Shown in pieces: positions 26,994-36,744 of a stretch of DNA of 64,000 nucleotides. The position numbers and the translations under genes were made by a program. The notes below the pieces were generated by a model, which saw only the letters and a list, made by a program, of their open reading frames with translations, was not told the DNA's origin and searched no databases. Each line of letters starts with the position of its first letter. Position 1 is the stretch's first letter. The stretch is from Sphingosinicella soli. GTDB lineage: Bacteria; Pseudomonadota; Alphaproteobacteria; Sphingomonadales; Sphingomonadaceae. The stretch is taken from contig NZ_JACHNZ010000007.1 in NCBI RefSeq assembly GCF_014199685.1, forward strand, positions 1 to 64,000. The letters run 5' to 3'.

Positions 26994-27977
26994 ATGTCGA
27001 AGACGTTCCTGCTGCTTGCCGCCGCGCTGCTCATGCCCGCATTGCCCGTGGAGGCCGCGCCCGCCGCCATCACGGTCGCCGTTGCCGCCAAAGACCGCCC
27101 TGCAGATGAAGCGAAGCTCGATGAAAGCCGCAAGCCCGCCGAAGTCCTCAAGTTCCTCGGCCTTGAACGCGGCGACCGCGCCTTCGATTTCATGGCGGGG
27201 CGCGGCTACTACAGCGAAATCATGGCGCGCGCCGTCGGCCCGAAGGGCATGGTCGTCGCGTGGAATCCCTCCGGCATCGGGGAAAGCGACCCGGTGAAAA
27301 CGGCGTGGCAGAGCTTGCGCGTCCGCGTGAAGAATGTCGCCGTGTTCAGCACGTTCATGCCCGACCTCGCGCTTGCACCCGCCAGCTTCGATTTCGCGCT
27401 CTTTCACCTCGTTTATCACGATGCGTATTGGGAAAGCGCCGAATACAAGCTCGTCCGCACCGATCCGGCCCTGCTGCTCGCCACGCTCTACGGCGCGATG
27501 AAGTCCGGCGGTATTGTCGGGGTGATCGACCATGTCGGCCCCGCGGGCGGCGACACGCGCGCCGAGGTCGACAAGACGCACCGCATCGATCCCGCCGTGG
27601 TCCGCGCGGATTTCGAGCGCGCCGGTTTCGTCTTCGAAGGCGAATCGGATGTGCTTCGCGTGCCTGGCGACGACCTCTCGAAATCGGTGTTCGATCCCGC
27701 CGTGCGCGGCAAGACCGACCGGATCGTCTACAAATTCAGCAAGCCCGACGGCGCACCCAAGGATGATCTCGCGATGGCCTGCGATGTGGAGAAGGCCCAA
27801 AGTTTCATCGGCCGGCCCGCCGACGAGGCGACCGTGGGCGAGATGAAGAAGGCCACCGGCGCCCGCACCGCGCGCGTCGTGCCGCCGAACGGCGCGGTCA
27901 CGATGGATTTCCGCCCCGACCGGCTCACGATTTCAACCGACGAAGCCGGAAACATCACCCGCGTTTCCTGCGGCTGA
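26994..27977 (+). CDS. Exported class I methyltransferase fused to an I78-type inhibitor domain
   Basis: A 327-residue protein with signal peptide (MSKTFLLLAAALLMPALPVEA), a Rossmann methyltransferase-like domain (about 35-250; FDFMAGRGYYSEIMARAVGP as the SAM-binding loop, with a D-F-M-A-G-R-G motif like other exported MTases), and a C-terminal segment (about 262-327) that matches the I78 peptidase-inhibitor pattern: Cys, IGRPADEATV, ARVVPPNGAVTMDFRPDRLTI, and a final CG. ATG at 26994 follows GGGGAGA. The fused tail is unexpected; see findings. Confidence 0.85.
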   Translation: MSKTFLLLAAALLMPALPVEAAPAAITVAVAAKDRPADEAKLDESRKPAEVLKFLGLERGDRAFDFMAGRGYYSEIMARAVGPKGMVVAWNPSGIGESDPVKTAWQSLRVRVKNVAVFSTFMPDLALAPASFDFALFHLVYHDAYWESAEYKLVRTDPALLLATLYGAMKSGGIVGVIDHVGPAGGDTRAEVDKTHRIDPAVVRADFERAGFVFEGESDVLRVPGDDLSKSVFDPAVRGKTDRIVYKFSKPDGAPKDDLAMACDVEKAQSFIGRPADEATVGEMKKATGARTARVVPPNGAVTMDFRPDRLTISTDEAGNITRVSCG

Positions 27978-27983
27978 GTTTCT

Positions 27984-28006
27984 CCCTCTCCCCGCCGGGG
28001 AGAGGG
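27984..28006. repeat. CCCTCTCCCC hairpin repeat
   Basis: CCCTCTCCCC (27984-27993) pairs with GGGGAGAGGG (27997-28006), followed by a second GGGGAGAGGGG copy (28009-28019). This motif resembles the dispersed GAGAGGG/CCCTCTCC intergenic repeats of many GC-rich proteobacteria. Between the convergent methyltransferase and hslU genes it could also stop transcription. Confidence 0.6.
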
Positions 28007-28023
28007 CCGGGGAGAGGGGCTGG

Positions 28024-29355
28024 CTACAGAATATACTTCGAAAGGTCGTTGTCGCGCGCGATGTCCGAAAGCTGCGCATCGACGTAAGCCGCGTCGATCT
28101 TCACTGCGGTGCCGCCGCGATCCGAAGCATCGAAGCTGATCTCCTCGAGCAGCTTTTCGAGCACGGTCTGCAACCGCCGCGCGCCGATGTTCTCGATGCG
28201 GTCGTTCACCTGCGCCGCGATCCGCGCGATCGCGTCGATCGCGTCGTCGGTGAATTCCAGCGTCACGCCCTCGGTGCCCATCAGCGCGGCGTATTGCCCC
28301 ACCAGTGAAACTTCGGTGTCCGTCAGGATGCGGCGGAAATCCGCTTCCGTCAGGCCTTTCAGCTCCACCCGGATCGGCAGGCGCCCCTGAAGCTCGGGCA
28401 GCAGGTCCGACGGCTTCGCGACATGGAACGCGCCCGATGCGATGAACAGGATGTGGTCGGTCTTCACCGGGCCGTATTTCGTCGCCACGGTGGTTCCCTC
28501 GATCAGCGGCAGCAGATCGCGCTGCACGCCTTCGCGCGAGACGGAGCCGCCGCGCACGTCCGACACCGCGATCTTGTCGATCTCGTCGAGGAACACGATG
28601 CCGTTCTGCTCGGCGGAGACGATCGCCTCGCGGTTCACCTCTTCCTGGTCGAGCCGCTTGTCGGATTCCTCGTTGACGAGCGCCTCCCACGCCTGCCGCA
28701 CCTTCAGCTTGCGCTTCTTCGTGCGCTGGCCGCCGAGTTTGCCGAACATGCCGCCCAGGTCGATCATGCCGACCTGCCCGGTCATGCCGGGGATCTCGAA
28801 GGGCATCTGCGGCGCCTCGTCGACCTCGATCTCGATCTCCTTGTCGGAAAGCTCGCCCGCGAGCAGCTTCTCGCGGAAGCGGTCGCGCGTCGCGCCGCTT
28901 GCGTCCTTGCCGACGAGCGCGTCCAGCACGCGCGCCTCGGCGGCCTGTTCGGCCTGCGCGCGCACGCCCTTGCGCTTCTGCTCGCGGACCAGGCGGATGG
29001 CCTCCTCCACGAGATCGCGGATGATCTGCTCGACATCGCGGCCGACGTAGCCGACCTCGGTGAACTTGGTCGCTTCCACCTTCAGGAACGGCGCTTCGGC
29101 GAGCTTTGCGAGGCGGCGGCTGATCTCCGTCTTGCCGCAGCCCGTCGGCCCGATCATCAGGATGTTCTTGGGGCTGACCTCGTCGCGCATGTCCTCGGGC
29201 AGCTGCTGCCGCCGCCAGCGGTTGCGCAGCGCGACGGCGACCGCGCGCTTCGCGTCGTTCTGGCCGACGATATAGCGGTCGAGCGCGGCGACGACGGCCT
29301 TGGGGGTCAGTGCCGAGATGGTCTCGGCGGGCCTGATGGGAGCTTCGACGTTCAC
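28024..29355 (-). CDS. hslU: HslU ATPase subunit of the HslUV protease
   Basis: A 443-residue AAA+ unfoldase that feeds substrates to HslV. Walker A is GPTGCGKTE, the Walker [13 protein letters not shown], and the inserted I-domain (about 110-240) is present; the C-terminal KYIL end docks into HslV. GTG start overlaps the hslV stop in GTGA (29352-29355). Confidence 0.97.
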   Translation of the reverse strand: MNVEAPIRPAETISALTPKAVVAALDRYIVGQNDAKRAVAVALRNRWRRQQLPEDMRDEVSPKNILMIGPTGCGKTEISRRLAKLAEAPFLKVEATKFTEVGYVGRDVEQIIRDLVEEAIRLVREQKRKGVRAQAEQAAEARVLDALVGKDASGATRDRFREKLLAGELSDKEIEIEVDEAPQMPFEIPGMTGQVGMIDLGGMFGKLGGQRTKKRKLKVRQAWEALVNEESDKRLDQEEVNREAIVSAEQNGIVFLDEIDKIAVSDVRGGSVSREGVQRDLLPLIEGTTVATKYGPVKTDHILFIASGAFHVAKPSDLLPELQGRLPIRVELKGLTEADFRRILTDTEVSLVGQYAALMGTEGVTLEFTDDAIDAIARIAAQVNDRIENIGARRLQTVLEKLLEEISFDASDRGGTAVKIDAAYVDAQLSDIARDNDLSKYIL

Positions 29356-29903
29356 TTTGCCGCCTCCAGCGTTTCAATGGTGAGATTGGTGTTGGTGAAA
29401 ACGCAGATTTCGGCGGCGATTCCCATGGCCCTGTTCGCCACGTCGTCCGCCGAAAGCCCGTCGATGTCGATCAGCGCCCGCGCGGCGGAAAGCGCGTAGT
29501 TGCCGCCCGAACCGATCGCGGTCACGTTGTGCTCGGGCTCCAGCACGTCGCCCGTGCCGGTCAAAACCAGCGTCACCTCGCGGTCGGCGACGATCATCAT
29601 CGCCTCCAGCCGCCGCAGGTAGCGGTCGGTCCGCCAGTCCTTGGCGAGTTCCACCGCCGCGCGCTTCAGCTGGCCGGGGAAGCGTTCCAGCTTCGCCTCC
29701 AGCCGCTCGAACAGCGTGAAGGCGTCGGCGGTCGCGCCGGCGAAGCCGCCGATTACGCTGCCGTCGCCCAGGCGCCGCACTTTCTTGGCGTCGCCCTTCA
29801 TCACGGTGTTGCCCAGGCTGACCTGTCCGTCGCCTGCGATCACCACCTTGCCGTTCTTGCGCACGGCAAGGATGGTCGTGCCGTGCATCACCTGGTCTGC
29901 CAT
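29352..29903 (-). CDS. hslV: HslV peptidase subunit of the HslUV protease
   Basis: A 183-residue Ntn-hydrolase. MADQVMHG is removed to expose Thr9 of TTILAVRK, the catalytic nucleophile; GQVSLG and the [10 protein letters not shown] segment are conserved. HslV first and HslU second, as in other bacteria. The promoter region upstream carries a heat-shock-like sequence. Confidence 0.96.
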   Translation of the reverse strand: MADQVMHGTTILAVRKNGKVVIAGDGQVSLGNTVMKGDAKKVRRLGDGSVIGGFAGATADAFTLFERLEAKLERFPGQLKRAAVELAKDWRTDRYLRRLEAMMIVADREVTLVLTGTGDVLEPEHNVTAIGSGGNYALSAARALIDIDGLSADDVANRAMGIAAEICVFTNTNLTIETLEAAK

Positions 29904-29949
29904 GTCTGGAAAGTATCTTTCGTGTGGATGTGAGAGTGCTTGCCTGCTG

Positions 29950-29976
29950 ATATAGGAAGTGAAAGGCGCGCTTCAA
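29950..29976 (-). promoter_or_regulatory. Putative sigma-32 promoter of hslVU
   Basis: On the minus strand TTGAAG (complement of 29971-29976) is followed after 14 nt by CCTATAT (complement of 29950-29956), fitting the alphaproteobacterial heat-shock consensus (CTTGAA and CYTATNT). The AT-rich -10 stands out, and the site is 47 bp before the hslV start. Confidence 0.5.
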
Positions 29977-29996
29977 TTCCGCGCCGGGAGAGCATC

Positions 29997-31331
29997 ATGA
30001 GAACCGCCATCGTTGTTGCACTGCTTGCGCTCGCCGCGTGCGGGGATACCGCGAAGCTCAGCGTGGAGGACGGCACCGGCACCGATCCGAAACTGCCTGA
30101 ACCCGTGCAGACGCTCCTGCCCACGGTGAACATCGCGGACGCGAAACCGTGGGCGGCGGGGGAAACGCCGGTCGCTGCGGAGGGCTATTCCGTCGCGCTC
30201 TTCGCCGAAGGCCTCGCGCACCCGCGCTGGATATACCGCCTGCCCGGCGGCGACATCCTCGTTGCCGAATCGAACAAGCCGCCGCGCCCGGTCAAGGGCC
30301 TCATGGGCCGCATCGAGGCCTATATCATGGGCAAGGCGGGCGCGGGCGCGCCCTCTGCCGACCGCATTACCCTGCTCCGCGATGCGGACGGCGACGGCGT
30401 GGTGGATACGCGCGGCCCGTTCCTGGCCGAAGGTCTCGGCTCGCCCTTCGGCATGGCGCTCGTCGGGGATCGTTTTTACGTCGGCAACTACGCCGACGTG
30501 CGCGCATGGCCCTATACGGAGGGTGCCACATCGCTCACAGGCGTCGGCACCAGGCTGATCGACCTGCCGCGCAAGGGCGAGAGCACCGGCCACTGGACGC
30601 GCAACCTGCTCGCGAGCGCGGACAGCAGCAAACTCTACGTCGCCGTCGGCTCCGTCTCCAACGTCGCGGAAGGCGGCATGGCGGTGGAGGAAGGCCGAGC
30701 CGCCATCCACGAGATCGACCTCGCGACCGGCGCATCGCGCCTCTTTGCGACCGGCCTCCGCAATCCGGTGGGCATGGACTGGAATCCCGTCACCGGGCAG
30801 CTCTGGACCGCGGTGAACGAACGCGACGCGCTCGGCAGCGATCTCGTGCCCGATTACATGACAAGCGTGAAGGACGGCGGCTTCTACGGCTGGCCCTACA
30901 GCTACTATGGCGGGAACGTCGATACGCGCCCCGATCCGAAACGCCCCGATCTCGTCGCGAAGGCCATCAAGCCCGATTATGCGCTCGGCGCCCACACCGC
31001 GAGCCTCGGCCTCGCCTTCGCGCCCGACGGCAGCGGCGCCTACGTCGGCCAGCACGGCTCGTGGAACCGCAAGCCCCACTCGGGCTACAAGGTTATCTTC
31101 GTACCCTTCGCGGGCGGAAAACCCGCCGGGATGCCGCGCGATATCCTCACCGGCTTCCTCGTCGGCGATCATGCGAAGGGCCGTCCCGTCGGCGTCGCGT
31201 TCGATCGCACGGGCGCGCTTCTGGTGGCGGACGATGTCGGCGGCCGCGTCTGGCGCGTGACGGGTCCGGGTCTCGGCAATGGTCTCAAGAGCCTTGAGCC
31301 CGCCGCCGAACCCGCTATAGCGCCGGAATGA
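29997..31331 (+). CDS. PQQ-type sorbosone dehydrogenase-like lipoprotein
   Basis: A 444-residue exported beta-propeller protein. The start chosen ([16 protein letters not shown]) gives a lipobox at LAAC; the frame extends upstream without a signal. Family features include [59 protein letters not shown] and [20 protein letters not shown], typical of sorbosone dehydrogenases and soluble aldose sugar dehydrogenases. Substrate and PQQ use are inferred. Its stop overlaps the hisB start by 4 nt, an odd coupling with an amino acid biosynthetic operon. Confidence 0.87.
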   Translation: MRTAIVVALLALAACGDTAKLSVEDGTGTDPKLPEPVQTLLPTVNIADAKPWAAGETPVAAEGYSVALFAEGLAHPRWIYRLPGGDILVAESNKPPRPVKGLMGRIEAYIMGKAGAGAPSADRITLLRDADGDGVVDTRGPFLAEGLGSPFGMALVGDRFYVGNYADVRAWPYTEGATSLTGVGTRLIDLPRKGESTGHWTRNLLASADSSKLYVAVGSVSNVAEGGMAVEEGRAAIHEIDLATGASRLFATGLRNPVGMDWNPVTGQLWTAVNERDALGSDLVPDYMTSVKDGGFYGWPYSYYGGNVDTRPDPKRPDLVAKAIKPDYALGAHTASLGLAFAPDGSGAYVGQHGSWNRKPHSGYKVIFVPFAGGKPAGMPRDILTGFLVGDHAKGRPVGVAFDRTGALLVADDVGGRVWRVTGPGLGNGLKSLEPAAEPAIAPE

Positions 31332-31927
31332 CCGCGCGCACCGCAAGCATCGTCCGCAAGACGAACGAGACCGATATTTCCGTCGAGGTGAATCTCGACG
31401 GCACCGGGCAATACGAGATCGAAACCGGCATCGGCTTCTTCGATCACATGCTGGAGCAGCTTTCGCGCCACTCGCTGATCGACGTGAAGCTCAGCTGCAA
31501 GGGCGACCTGCATATCGATCAGCACCACACCGTGGAGGATTGCGGCATCGCGCTCGGCGACGCGATCCACAAGGCGCTCGGCGAAAAGCGCGGCATCCGC
31601 CGCTACGGCGATGCGCTCTCGCCGATGGACGAGGCGCTCACCCGCGTCGCGCTCGATATCTCGGGCCGTCCGTTCACGGTCTGGAAGGTCTCGATCCCGC
31701 AGGCGCGCCTCGGCGAAATGGATACCGAACTGTTCCCGCACTGGTTCCACAGTTTCGCGGGCAGCGTCGGCATGACACTGCATATCGAGCAGCTTTCGGG
31801 CGAAAATTCACATCATATTATCGAATCCTGCTTTAAGGGTCTGGCGAGAGCCTTGCGTACGGCGACGGAGATCGATCAGCGCAAGGCGGACAGCGTGCCG
31901 AGCACCAAGGGCGTTCTGGGCGGCTGA
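31328..31927 (+). CDS. hisB: Imidazoleglycerol-phosphate dehydratase
   Basis: A 199-residue monofunctional HisB that dehydrates imidazoleglycerol phosphate in histidine synthesis. The two metal-binding repeats read [13 protein letters not shown] ... [14 protein letters not shown] and [21 protein letters not shown]. No histidinol-phosphatase domain, as expected outside gammaproteobacteria. The ATG overlaps the preceding lipoprotein gene in ATGA. Confidence 0.97.
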   Translation: MTARTASIVRKTNETDISVEVNLDGTGQYEIETGIGFFDHMLEQLSRHSLIDVKLSCKGDLHIDQHHTVEDCGIALGDAIHKALGEKRGIRRYGDALSPMDEALTRVALDISGRPFTVWKVSIPQARLGEMDTELFPHWFHSFAGSVGMTLHIEQLSGENSHHIIESCFKGLARALRTATEIDQRKADSVPSTKGVLGG

Positions 31928-31961
31928 CCGGGAACCTCTAAGGATCAGGCACAGGCACGGT

Positions 31962-32618
31962 ATGGCGGAACGGATTGCAGTCATCGATTACGGCGCGGGC
32001 AACCTGCGCTCGGTGGCGAAGGCGCTTGAAGCGGCTTCGAACGAAATCGGCGTCGCGGTGCAGATCGTCGTTACGGACAGCCCCTCCACGGCATCGCAGG
32101 CGGATCGCATCGTGCTTCCGGGCGTCGGCGCGTTCGGCCAGTGCGCGACGTCGCTCCGCGCGATCGCCGGCATGGAAGATGCGCTGAGCGAGGTCGTGCT
32201 CGTGAAGCAGCGTCCGTTCCTCGGCATTTGCGTCGGCATGCAGCTTCTCGCCAAGCGCGGCGAGGAAAAGGGCGTCTACCAGGGCCTCGGCTGGATTCCC
32301 GGCAAGGTCGTGAAGCTCGATCCGCATGATCCGAACCTCAAGATTCCGCACATGGGCTGGTCGCCGGTGTCGATGAAGCTCGCGGGCATCAACCACGATG
32401 CGCTCAGCCGCATCGAGGATGGCGGCGAGGCCTATTTCGTGCACAGTTTTCATTTCGAATGCACCGATCATTCGCATCTGCTCGCCACCTGCGATTACGG
32501 CGGGCCGGTCGCGGCGATCATCGGGCGCGACAATATTCTCGGCGCGCAGTTTCACCCGGAAAAGAGCCAGCATTACGGTCTCTCGTTCCTCGCGACGTTT
32601 CTGGGCTGGACGCCGTAA
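31962..32618 (+). CDS. hisH: Imidazole glycerol phosphate synthase, glutaminase subunit
   Basis: A 218-residue class I amidotransferase. Nucleophile Cys in FLGICVGMQLL and the His-Glu pair in AQFHPEKSQHYG complete the triad. It passes ammonia to HisF encoded downstream. Same strand and order as the other his genes, but separated from hisA by a repeat-bearing 127-bp gap. Confidence 0.97.
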   Translation: MAERIAVIDYGAGNLRSVAKALEAASNEIGVAVQIVVTDSPSTASQADRIVLPGVGAFGQCATSLRAIAGMEDALSEVVLVKQRPFLGICVGMQLLAKRGEEKGVYQGLGWIPGKVVKLDPHDPNLKIPHMGWSPVSMKLAGINHDALSRIEDGGEAYFVHSFHFECTDHSHLLATCDYGGPVAAIIGRDNILGAQFHPEKSQHYGLSFLATFLGWTP

Positions 32619-32634
32619 TCCGGCCGGGTTGGAC

Positions 32635-32728
32635 CACGATCCGATCGCCTCGATCGGACCGTGATCAGATTTTCTTTGCTTACCGCATTTTCCGAGCCGT
32701 CAGGTGTTTCCACCTGACTTGAAAATGC
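32635..32728. repeat. Two-hairpin intergenic repeat between hisH and hisA
   Basis: Hairpin 1: CACGATCCGATCG (32635-32647) with CGATCGGACCGTG (32651-32663), one mismatch, then ATTTTCTTT. Hairpin 2: GCATTTTC (32685-32692) and GAAAATGC (32721-32728) enclose GTCAGGTG (32699-32706) TTTC CACCTGAC (32711-32718). The combination resembles a dispersed alphaproteobacterial intergenic repeat from memory; it could also attenuate or stabilise the his transcript. Confidence 0.75.
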
Positions 32729-32745
32729 TCTAATGCAGCCCCGCA

Positions 32746-33474
32746 ATGTCATTCACGATCTTCCCCGCCATCGATCTCAAATCCGGTCAGGTCGTGCGCC
32801 TCGCCGAGGGCGATATGGCGCGCGCCACGATTTATTCCGATGATCCCGCCGCGCAGGCGGCCGTCTTCGCGCGCGGCGGCGCCGCGTGGCTGCACGTCGT
32901 CGATCTCGACGGCGCCTTCGCGGGCCGCAGCGTCAACGGCGATGTGGTGGCGCGAATCGTTGCCGCCTTCACCGGCAAGGTGCAGCTCGGCGGGGGTATC
33001 CGCGACATGGCCGCTGTCGAAAGCTGGTTCGCGCGCGGCGTCACGCGCGCCGTCATCGGCACTGCGGCGCTGAAAGATCCCGATTTCGTGAAAGCCGCCG
33101 CAAAGGCGTATCCCGGCCGGATCGTCGTCGCGGTCGATGCGAAGGGCGGCATGGTCGCGACCGAAGGCTGGGCGGAGGCGTCCGACATGCCGGTCGTCGA
33201 TCTCGCCCGCCGCTTCGAAGATGCGGGCGTCGCCGCCGTGCTGTTCACCGATGTCGGACGCGACGGGCTCCTCAAGGGCGTCAATCTCGAAGCGACGCAC
33301 GCGCTCGCGCAGGCGCAGACGCTCCCCGTCATCGCCAGCGGCGGCGTCGCGGGGGAGGCGGACATCCACGCGCTGAAGGCGATCGCGGCAGACGGCATCG
33401 CGGGCGTGATTTGCGGCCGTGCCATCTACGACGGCCGTCTCGATCTCGGCCGAGCGCTCGCCATCGCCGCATGA
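32746..33474 (+). CDS. hisA: ProFAR isomerase
   Basis: A 242-residue TIM-barrel enzyme of histidine synthesis. Catalytic Asp10 ([14 protein letters not shown]) and the second Asp in [13 protein letters not shown] are present, and phosphate loops [16 protein letters not shown] and [14 protein letters not shown] close the barrel. Overlaps hisF by ATGA (33471-33474). Confidence 0.97.
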   Translation: MSFTIFPAIDLKSGQVVRLAEGDMARATIYSDDPAAQAAVFARGGAAWLHVVDLDGAFAGRSVNGDVVARIVAAFTGKVQLGGGIRDMAAVESWFARGVTRAVIGTAALKDPDFVKAAAKAYPGRIVVAVDAKGGMVATEGWAEASDMPVVDLARRFEDAGVAAVLFTDVGRDGLLKGVNLEATHALAQAQTLPVIASGGVAGEADIHALKAIAADGIAGVICGRAIYDGRLDLGRALAIAA

Positions 33475-34232
33475 GCGCCGTGCGGATCATCCCCTGCCTC
33501 GACGTGGCGAACGGCCGCGTCGTGAAGGGCGTAAACTTCGTCGATCTTCGCGATGCCGGCGATCCGGTGGAAGCCGCGAAGGCCTATGACGCGGCGGGCG
33601 CCGACGAGATCTGCTTCCTCGATATCACCGCGACGCACGAGGATCGCGGCACGCTGCTCGATATCGTCCAGCGCACGGCGGACCAGTGCTTCGTGCCTTT
33701 GACCGTGGGCGGCGGTGTCCGCTCGATCGACGATGCGCGCGCGCTGCTGCTTGCGGGCGCCGACAAGGTGGCGATCAACAGCGCCGCCGTGCGCGATCCC
33801 GGTGTCGTCACCGCGCTTGCCGAACATTTCGGGTCGCAGTGCGTCGTCGTCGCCATCGATGCGCGCCAGTCCGGTACCGGCCGCTGGGAAATCTTCACGC
33901 ACGGCGGGCGCAAGGCCACGGGCATCGATGCGTTGGAGTTCGCGCTTGCCGTGGTCGACAAGGGCGCGGGCGAAATCCTGCTCACCTCGATGGACCGCGA
34001 CGGCACGAAGTCGGGCTTCGATCTCGCGCTCACCCGCACCATCGCCGATTCGGTGCCCGTGCCCGTCATCGCCAGCGGCGGCGTCGGCAACGTGGCGCAT
34101 CTGGTGGAGGGGGTTCGCGAGGGCCACGCCTCTGCGGTGCTCGCCGCGTCCATCTTCCATTTCGGCGAAGCGACGATCGGCGATGCGCGCGCGGCGATGC
34201 GCGCCGCCGGGATCAGGGTGCGAAACCGTTGA
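33471..34232 (+). CDS. hisF: Imidazole glycerol phosphate synthase, cyclase subunit
   Basis: A 253-residue TIM barrel that joins with HisH to form ImGP and AICAR. Catalytic Asp11 in [15 protein letters not shown] and the second Asp in [15 protein letters not shown] are intact. Typical length; translation coupled to hisA. Followed by a small GC-rich hairpin (34231-34252) before hisE. Confidence 0.97.
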   Translation: MSAVRIIPCLDVANGRVVKGVNFVDLRDAGDPVEAAKAYDAAGADEICFLDITATHEDRGTLLDIVQRTADQCFVPLTVGGGVRSIDDARALLLAGADKVAINSAAVRDPGVVTALAEHFGSQCVVVAIDARQSGTGRWEIFTHGGRKATGIDALEFALAVVDKGAGEILLTSMDRDGTKSGFDLALTRTIADSVPVPVIASGGVGNVAHLVEGVREGHASAVLAASIFHFGEATIGDARAAMRAAGIRVRNR

Positions 34233-34263
34233 CGCCTCGCGCCTCCGGCGTCAGGGTCCGGGC

Positions 34264-34596
34264 ATGACCGCCACCCTCGAACGCCTCGCCGCCATCGTCG
34301 CCTCGCGCCGCGCCGCCGATCCTGCTGAAAGCTACGTCGCGAAGCTCTTCGTGAAGGGCCGCGCGAAGATCGCGCAGAAGGTGGGCGAGGAGGCTGTGGA
34401 AGCCGTCATCGCCGCCGTGAAGGACGACCGCGCGGAACTGATCGGCGAAAGCGCCGACCTGCTGTTCCACCTGTCCGTCCTCTGGGCGCACGCGGGCATC
34501 ACGCCGGGCGATATCGATGCCGAGCTCGCCCGGCGCGAGGGCGTATCGGGCATTGCCGAAAAAGCCGCCAGAAAAACCGAAACACCGGGAGACTGA
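34264..34596 (+). CDS. hisE: Phosphoribosyl-ATP pyrophosphatase
   Basis: A 110-residue MazG-like helical enzyme: [24 protein letters not shown] and [20 protein letters not shown] carry the metal-binding acidic residues. Stand-alone HisE is normal here since hisI is not fused. Last his gene of the cluster; hisG, hisD, hisC and hisI are elsewhere. Confidence 0.96.
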   Translation: MTATLERLAAIVASRRAADPAESYVAKLFVKGRAKIAQKVGEEAVEAVIAAVKDDRAELIGESADLLFHLSVLWAHAGITPGDIDAELARREGVSGIAEKAARKTETPGD

Positions 34597-34598
34597 TC

Positions 34599-34979
34599 TT
34601 GGGCGTCGAAACGCTGGAGCCATACGACGACGACAACATCTTCGCGCGCATCCTGCGCGGCGAGATACCGGCAAAGCCGGTCTATGAAGACGATTACGCC
34701 TTCGCGTTCCACGACATCAATCCGCAGGCGCCGACGCATGTGCTGGTGATCCCGAAGGGCCGCTACGTCAGCTGGGCGGATTTCGCGGCGAAGGCGGCGG
34801 ACGCTGAAATCGCCGGTTTCGTGCGCGCGGTCGGCGCCGTCGCGCGCGAGCTCGGCATCGAGGAGACGGGCTATCGCCTGCTCGCCAACGCCGGACCCCA
34901 TTCGCATCAGGAGGTGCCGCACCTCCATGTGCACATCTTCGGCGGGAAAAAACTCGGCGCGATGCTCGTGACGCCCTGA
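34599..34979 (+). CDS. hinT: HIT-family nucleotide hydrolase
   Basis: A 126-residue HIT protein that hydrolyses adenosine phosphoramidates. Signature HLHVHIFGGK with the catalytic central His, and NIFARILRGEIPAKPVYEDDYAFAFHDINPQAP at the start. A TTG start 2 nt after hisE is used because no ATG precedes the conserved region. HinT after hisE is a common alphaproteobacterial arrangement. Confidence 0.94.
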   Translation: MGVETLEPYDDDNIFARILRGEIPAKPVYEDDYAFAFHDINPQAPTHVLVIPKGRYVSWADFAAKAADAEIAGFVRAVGAVARELGIEETGYRLLANAGPHSHQEVPHLHVHIFGGKKLGAMLVTP

Positions 34980-35089
34980 ATCTGGTGCTTTTCAGTTTGT
35001 GGTCGGCGTGAAAACCGCTAGACCACGCAACATTGTTTCAGCCTTGGCTGGGGAGCAGGGCGCGTATTTTTGTTGGGGGGAATTCCCGA

Positions 35090-36673
35090 ATGATTTTTGG
35101 TCGTGTCAAATCGCTCGACGCCATTCTGGCGACGGCTCAGAAGAAGTCGCTTCACCGCTCGCTCGGCGCGCTGCAACTGACGCTGCTCGGCGTCGGCGCC
35201 ATCATCGGCACGGGCATCTTCGTGCTCACGTCGGAGGCCGCGCAGAAGGCCGGCCCCGGCATGATCGTCAGCTTCATCATCGCGGGCTCGGTCTGCGTGG
35301 TTGCGGCGCTCTGCTATTCGGAAATCGCCTCGATGGTGCCCGTTTCGGGCTCCGCCTACACCTATACCTATGCCGTCATGGGCGAGCTGCTTGCCTGGAT
35401 GGTCGGCTGGGCGCTGGTGCTTGAATATGCCGTGGCGGCGAGCGCGGTTTCGGTCGGCTGGTCGGGCTATTTCGTCGGCCAGGTCAAGGGCTGGTTCGAT
35501 ATAGACCTGCCGATCGCGCTCATCTCCGGGCCGTACGTGCCCGGCGGCATCATCAATCTCCCCGCTGTCGTCATCGCGCTTCTCATCACCTGGCTTCTTA
35601 TGCTCGGCACCACGGAAAGCGCGCGCGTCAATGCCGTGCTGGTCGCCATCAAGGTGGTGGCGCTCACCGCGTTCATCGTGCTCGCATTGCCGGTGATGCG
35701 TATGGAAAACTTCGAACCGTTTGCGCCGCAGGGCTGGTTCGGTTCGGGCGGCGCGGGCATCGTCGGCGCCGCAGCCTCCATCTTTTTCGCCTATGTGGGT
35801 TTCGACGCCGTCTCGACGGCGGCGGAGGAAACGAAGAACCCGCAGCGCAACGTGCCGATCGGTCTGATCGGCTCACTCGCGATCTGCACGGTCTTCTACA
35901 TGCTCGTCGCTGCGGGCGCGATCGGTTCGCCGCTCGGGTCGCAGCCGGTCACCTCGGCGCTCGGCGAATGGCTGACCCCCGGTTCGGCCGAACTCGGCGC
36001 GCGCTGCGCCACGCTGATGGCGGCAGGTCAGGAACCGCTCGCCTGCTCGAAGGAAGCGCTTGCCCACGTTCTGCGCGAGGTCGGCTATCTCAACATCGGC
36101 AATCTCATCGGTCTCGCTGCTTTCCTTGCGTTGCCGTCGGTCATTCTCGTCATGCTGTTCGGCCAGACGCGCATCTTCTTCGTGATGTCGCGCGATGGCC
36201 TGCTGCCGGAAAAGCTCTCCACGATCCACCCGAAGTGGAAGACGCCGCACATCATCACGCTGATCACCGGCCTTGCCGTCACCTTCACGGCGGCGTTCCT
36301 GCCGGTCGGCAAGCTCGCCGATATCGCGAACGCGGGCACGCTGTTCGCGTTCATGATGGTGGCGATCGCGGTGATGCTGCTCCGCAAGCGCGATCCGCAC
36401 CGCGCGCGGCCGTTCCGCACCCCGGCGCTTTGGCTGGTTGGTCCGCTCACGGTGATCGGCTGCGTGTCGCTTTACTTCGCGCTGCCGTTCGATGCGAAGA
36501 TCGTGCTGCCGCTCTGGGGCGCCCTCGGCCTTCTGCTGTACTTCGCCTACGGCTACCGCAAGAGCCATGTCGGCCGCGGTATCATCGATGTGCCGGAAGC
36601 CGATCCCGATGTGCCGCCGCAGCCGGTGCCCCCGATGCCGGGCGCGCCGACCCCGGGCGGCAAGCAGGCCTGA
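35090..36673 (+). CDS. APC-family amino acid permease
   Basis: A 527-residue inner-membrane transporter with about 12-13 helices. GVGAIIGTGIFVLTSEAAQ is the diagnostic substrate-binding loop of cationic-amino-acid-type APC transporters; FAYVGFDAVSTAAEETKNPQRNVPIG is another. The ATG at 35090 follows a GGGGGG Shine-Dalgarno; the upstream frame is not supported. The C-terminus is a proline-rich tail. Ends in a strong terminator. Confidence 0.93.
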   Translation: MIFGRVKSLDAILATAQKKSLHRSLGALQLTLLGVGAIIGTGIFVLTSEAAQKAGPGMIVSFIIAGSVCVVAALCYSEIASMVPVSGSAYTYTYAVMGELLAWMVGWALVLEYAVAASAVSVGWSGYFVGQVKGWFDIDLPIALISGPYVPGGIINLPAVVIALLITWLLMLGTTESARVNAVLVAIKVVALTAFIVLALPVMRMENFEPFAPQGWFGSGGAGIVGAAASIFFAYVGFDAVSTAAEETKNPQRNVPIGLIGSLAICTVFYMLVAAGAIGSPLGSQPVTSALGEWLTPGSAELGARCATLMAAGQEPLACSKEALAHVLREVGYLNIGNLIGLAAFLALPSVILVMLFGQTRIFFVMSRDGLLPEKLSTIHPKWKTPHIITLITGLAVTFTAAFLPVGKLADIANAGTLFAFMMVAIAVMLLRKRDPHRARPFRTPALWLVGPLTVIGCVSLYFALPFDAKIVLPLWGALGLLLYFAYGYRKSHVGRGIIDVPEADPDVPPQPVPPMPGAPTPGGKQA

Positions 36674-36680
36674 TACGGAT

Positions 36681-36708
36681 CGGCCCGGTTCTCACCAGAA
36701 CCGGGCCG
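36681..36708. terminator. Bidirectional intrinsic terminator
   Basis: A perfect 12-bp stem, CGGCCCGGTTCT (36681-36692) and AGAACCGGGCCG (36697-36708), with a CACC loop, lies between the convergent permease and kinase genes. A short CTGTTTT follows on the plus side. Confidence 0.8.
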
Positions 36709-36713
36709 ACCTG

Positions 36714-36744
36714 TTTTCAGCCCAGCCGCTTTTCAGCCCAGCCG
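36714..36744. repeat. 16-bp tandem duplication across the pfkB-type kinase stop codon
   Basis: TTTTCAGCCCAGCCG occurs at 36714-36728 and again at 36730-36744. The kinase stop (complement of 36733-36735) is in the second copy, so the last codons plus stop are duplicated downstream of the gene. Confidence 0.85.

Noticed and set aside
27979-28022. A dedicated terminator for the exported methyltransferase
   Set aside because: The stems match a dispersed CCCTCTCCCC-type repeat better, and no T-run follows; listed as a repeat.
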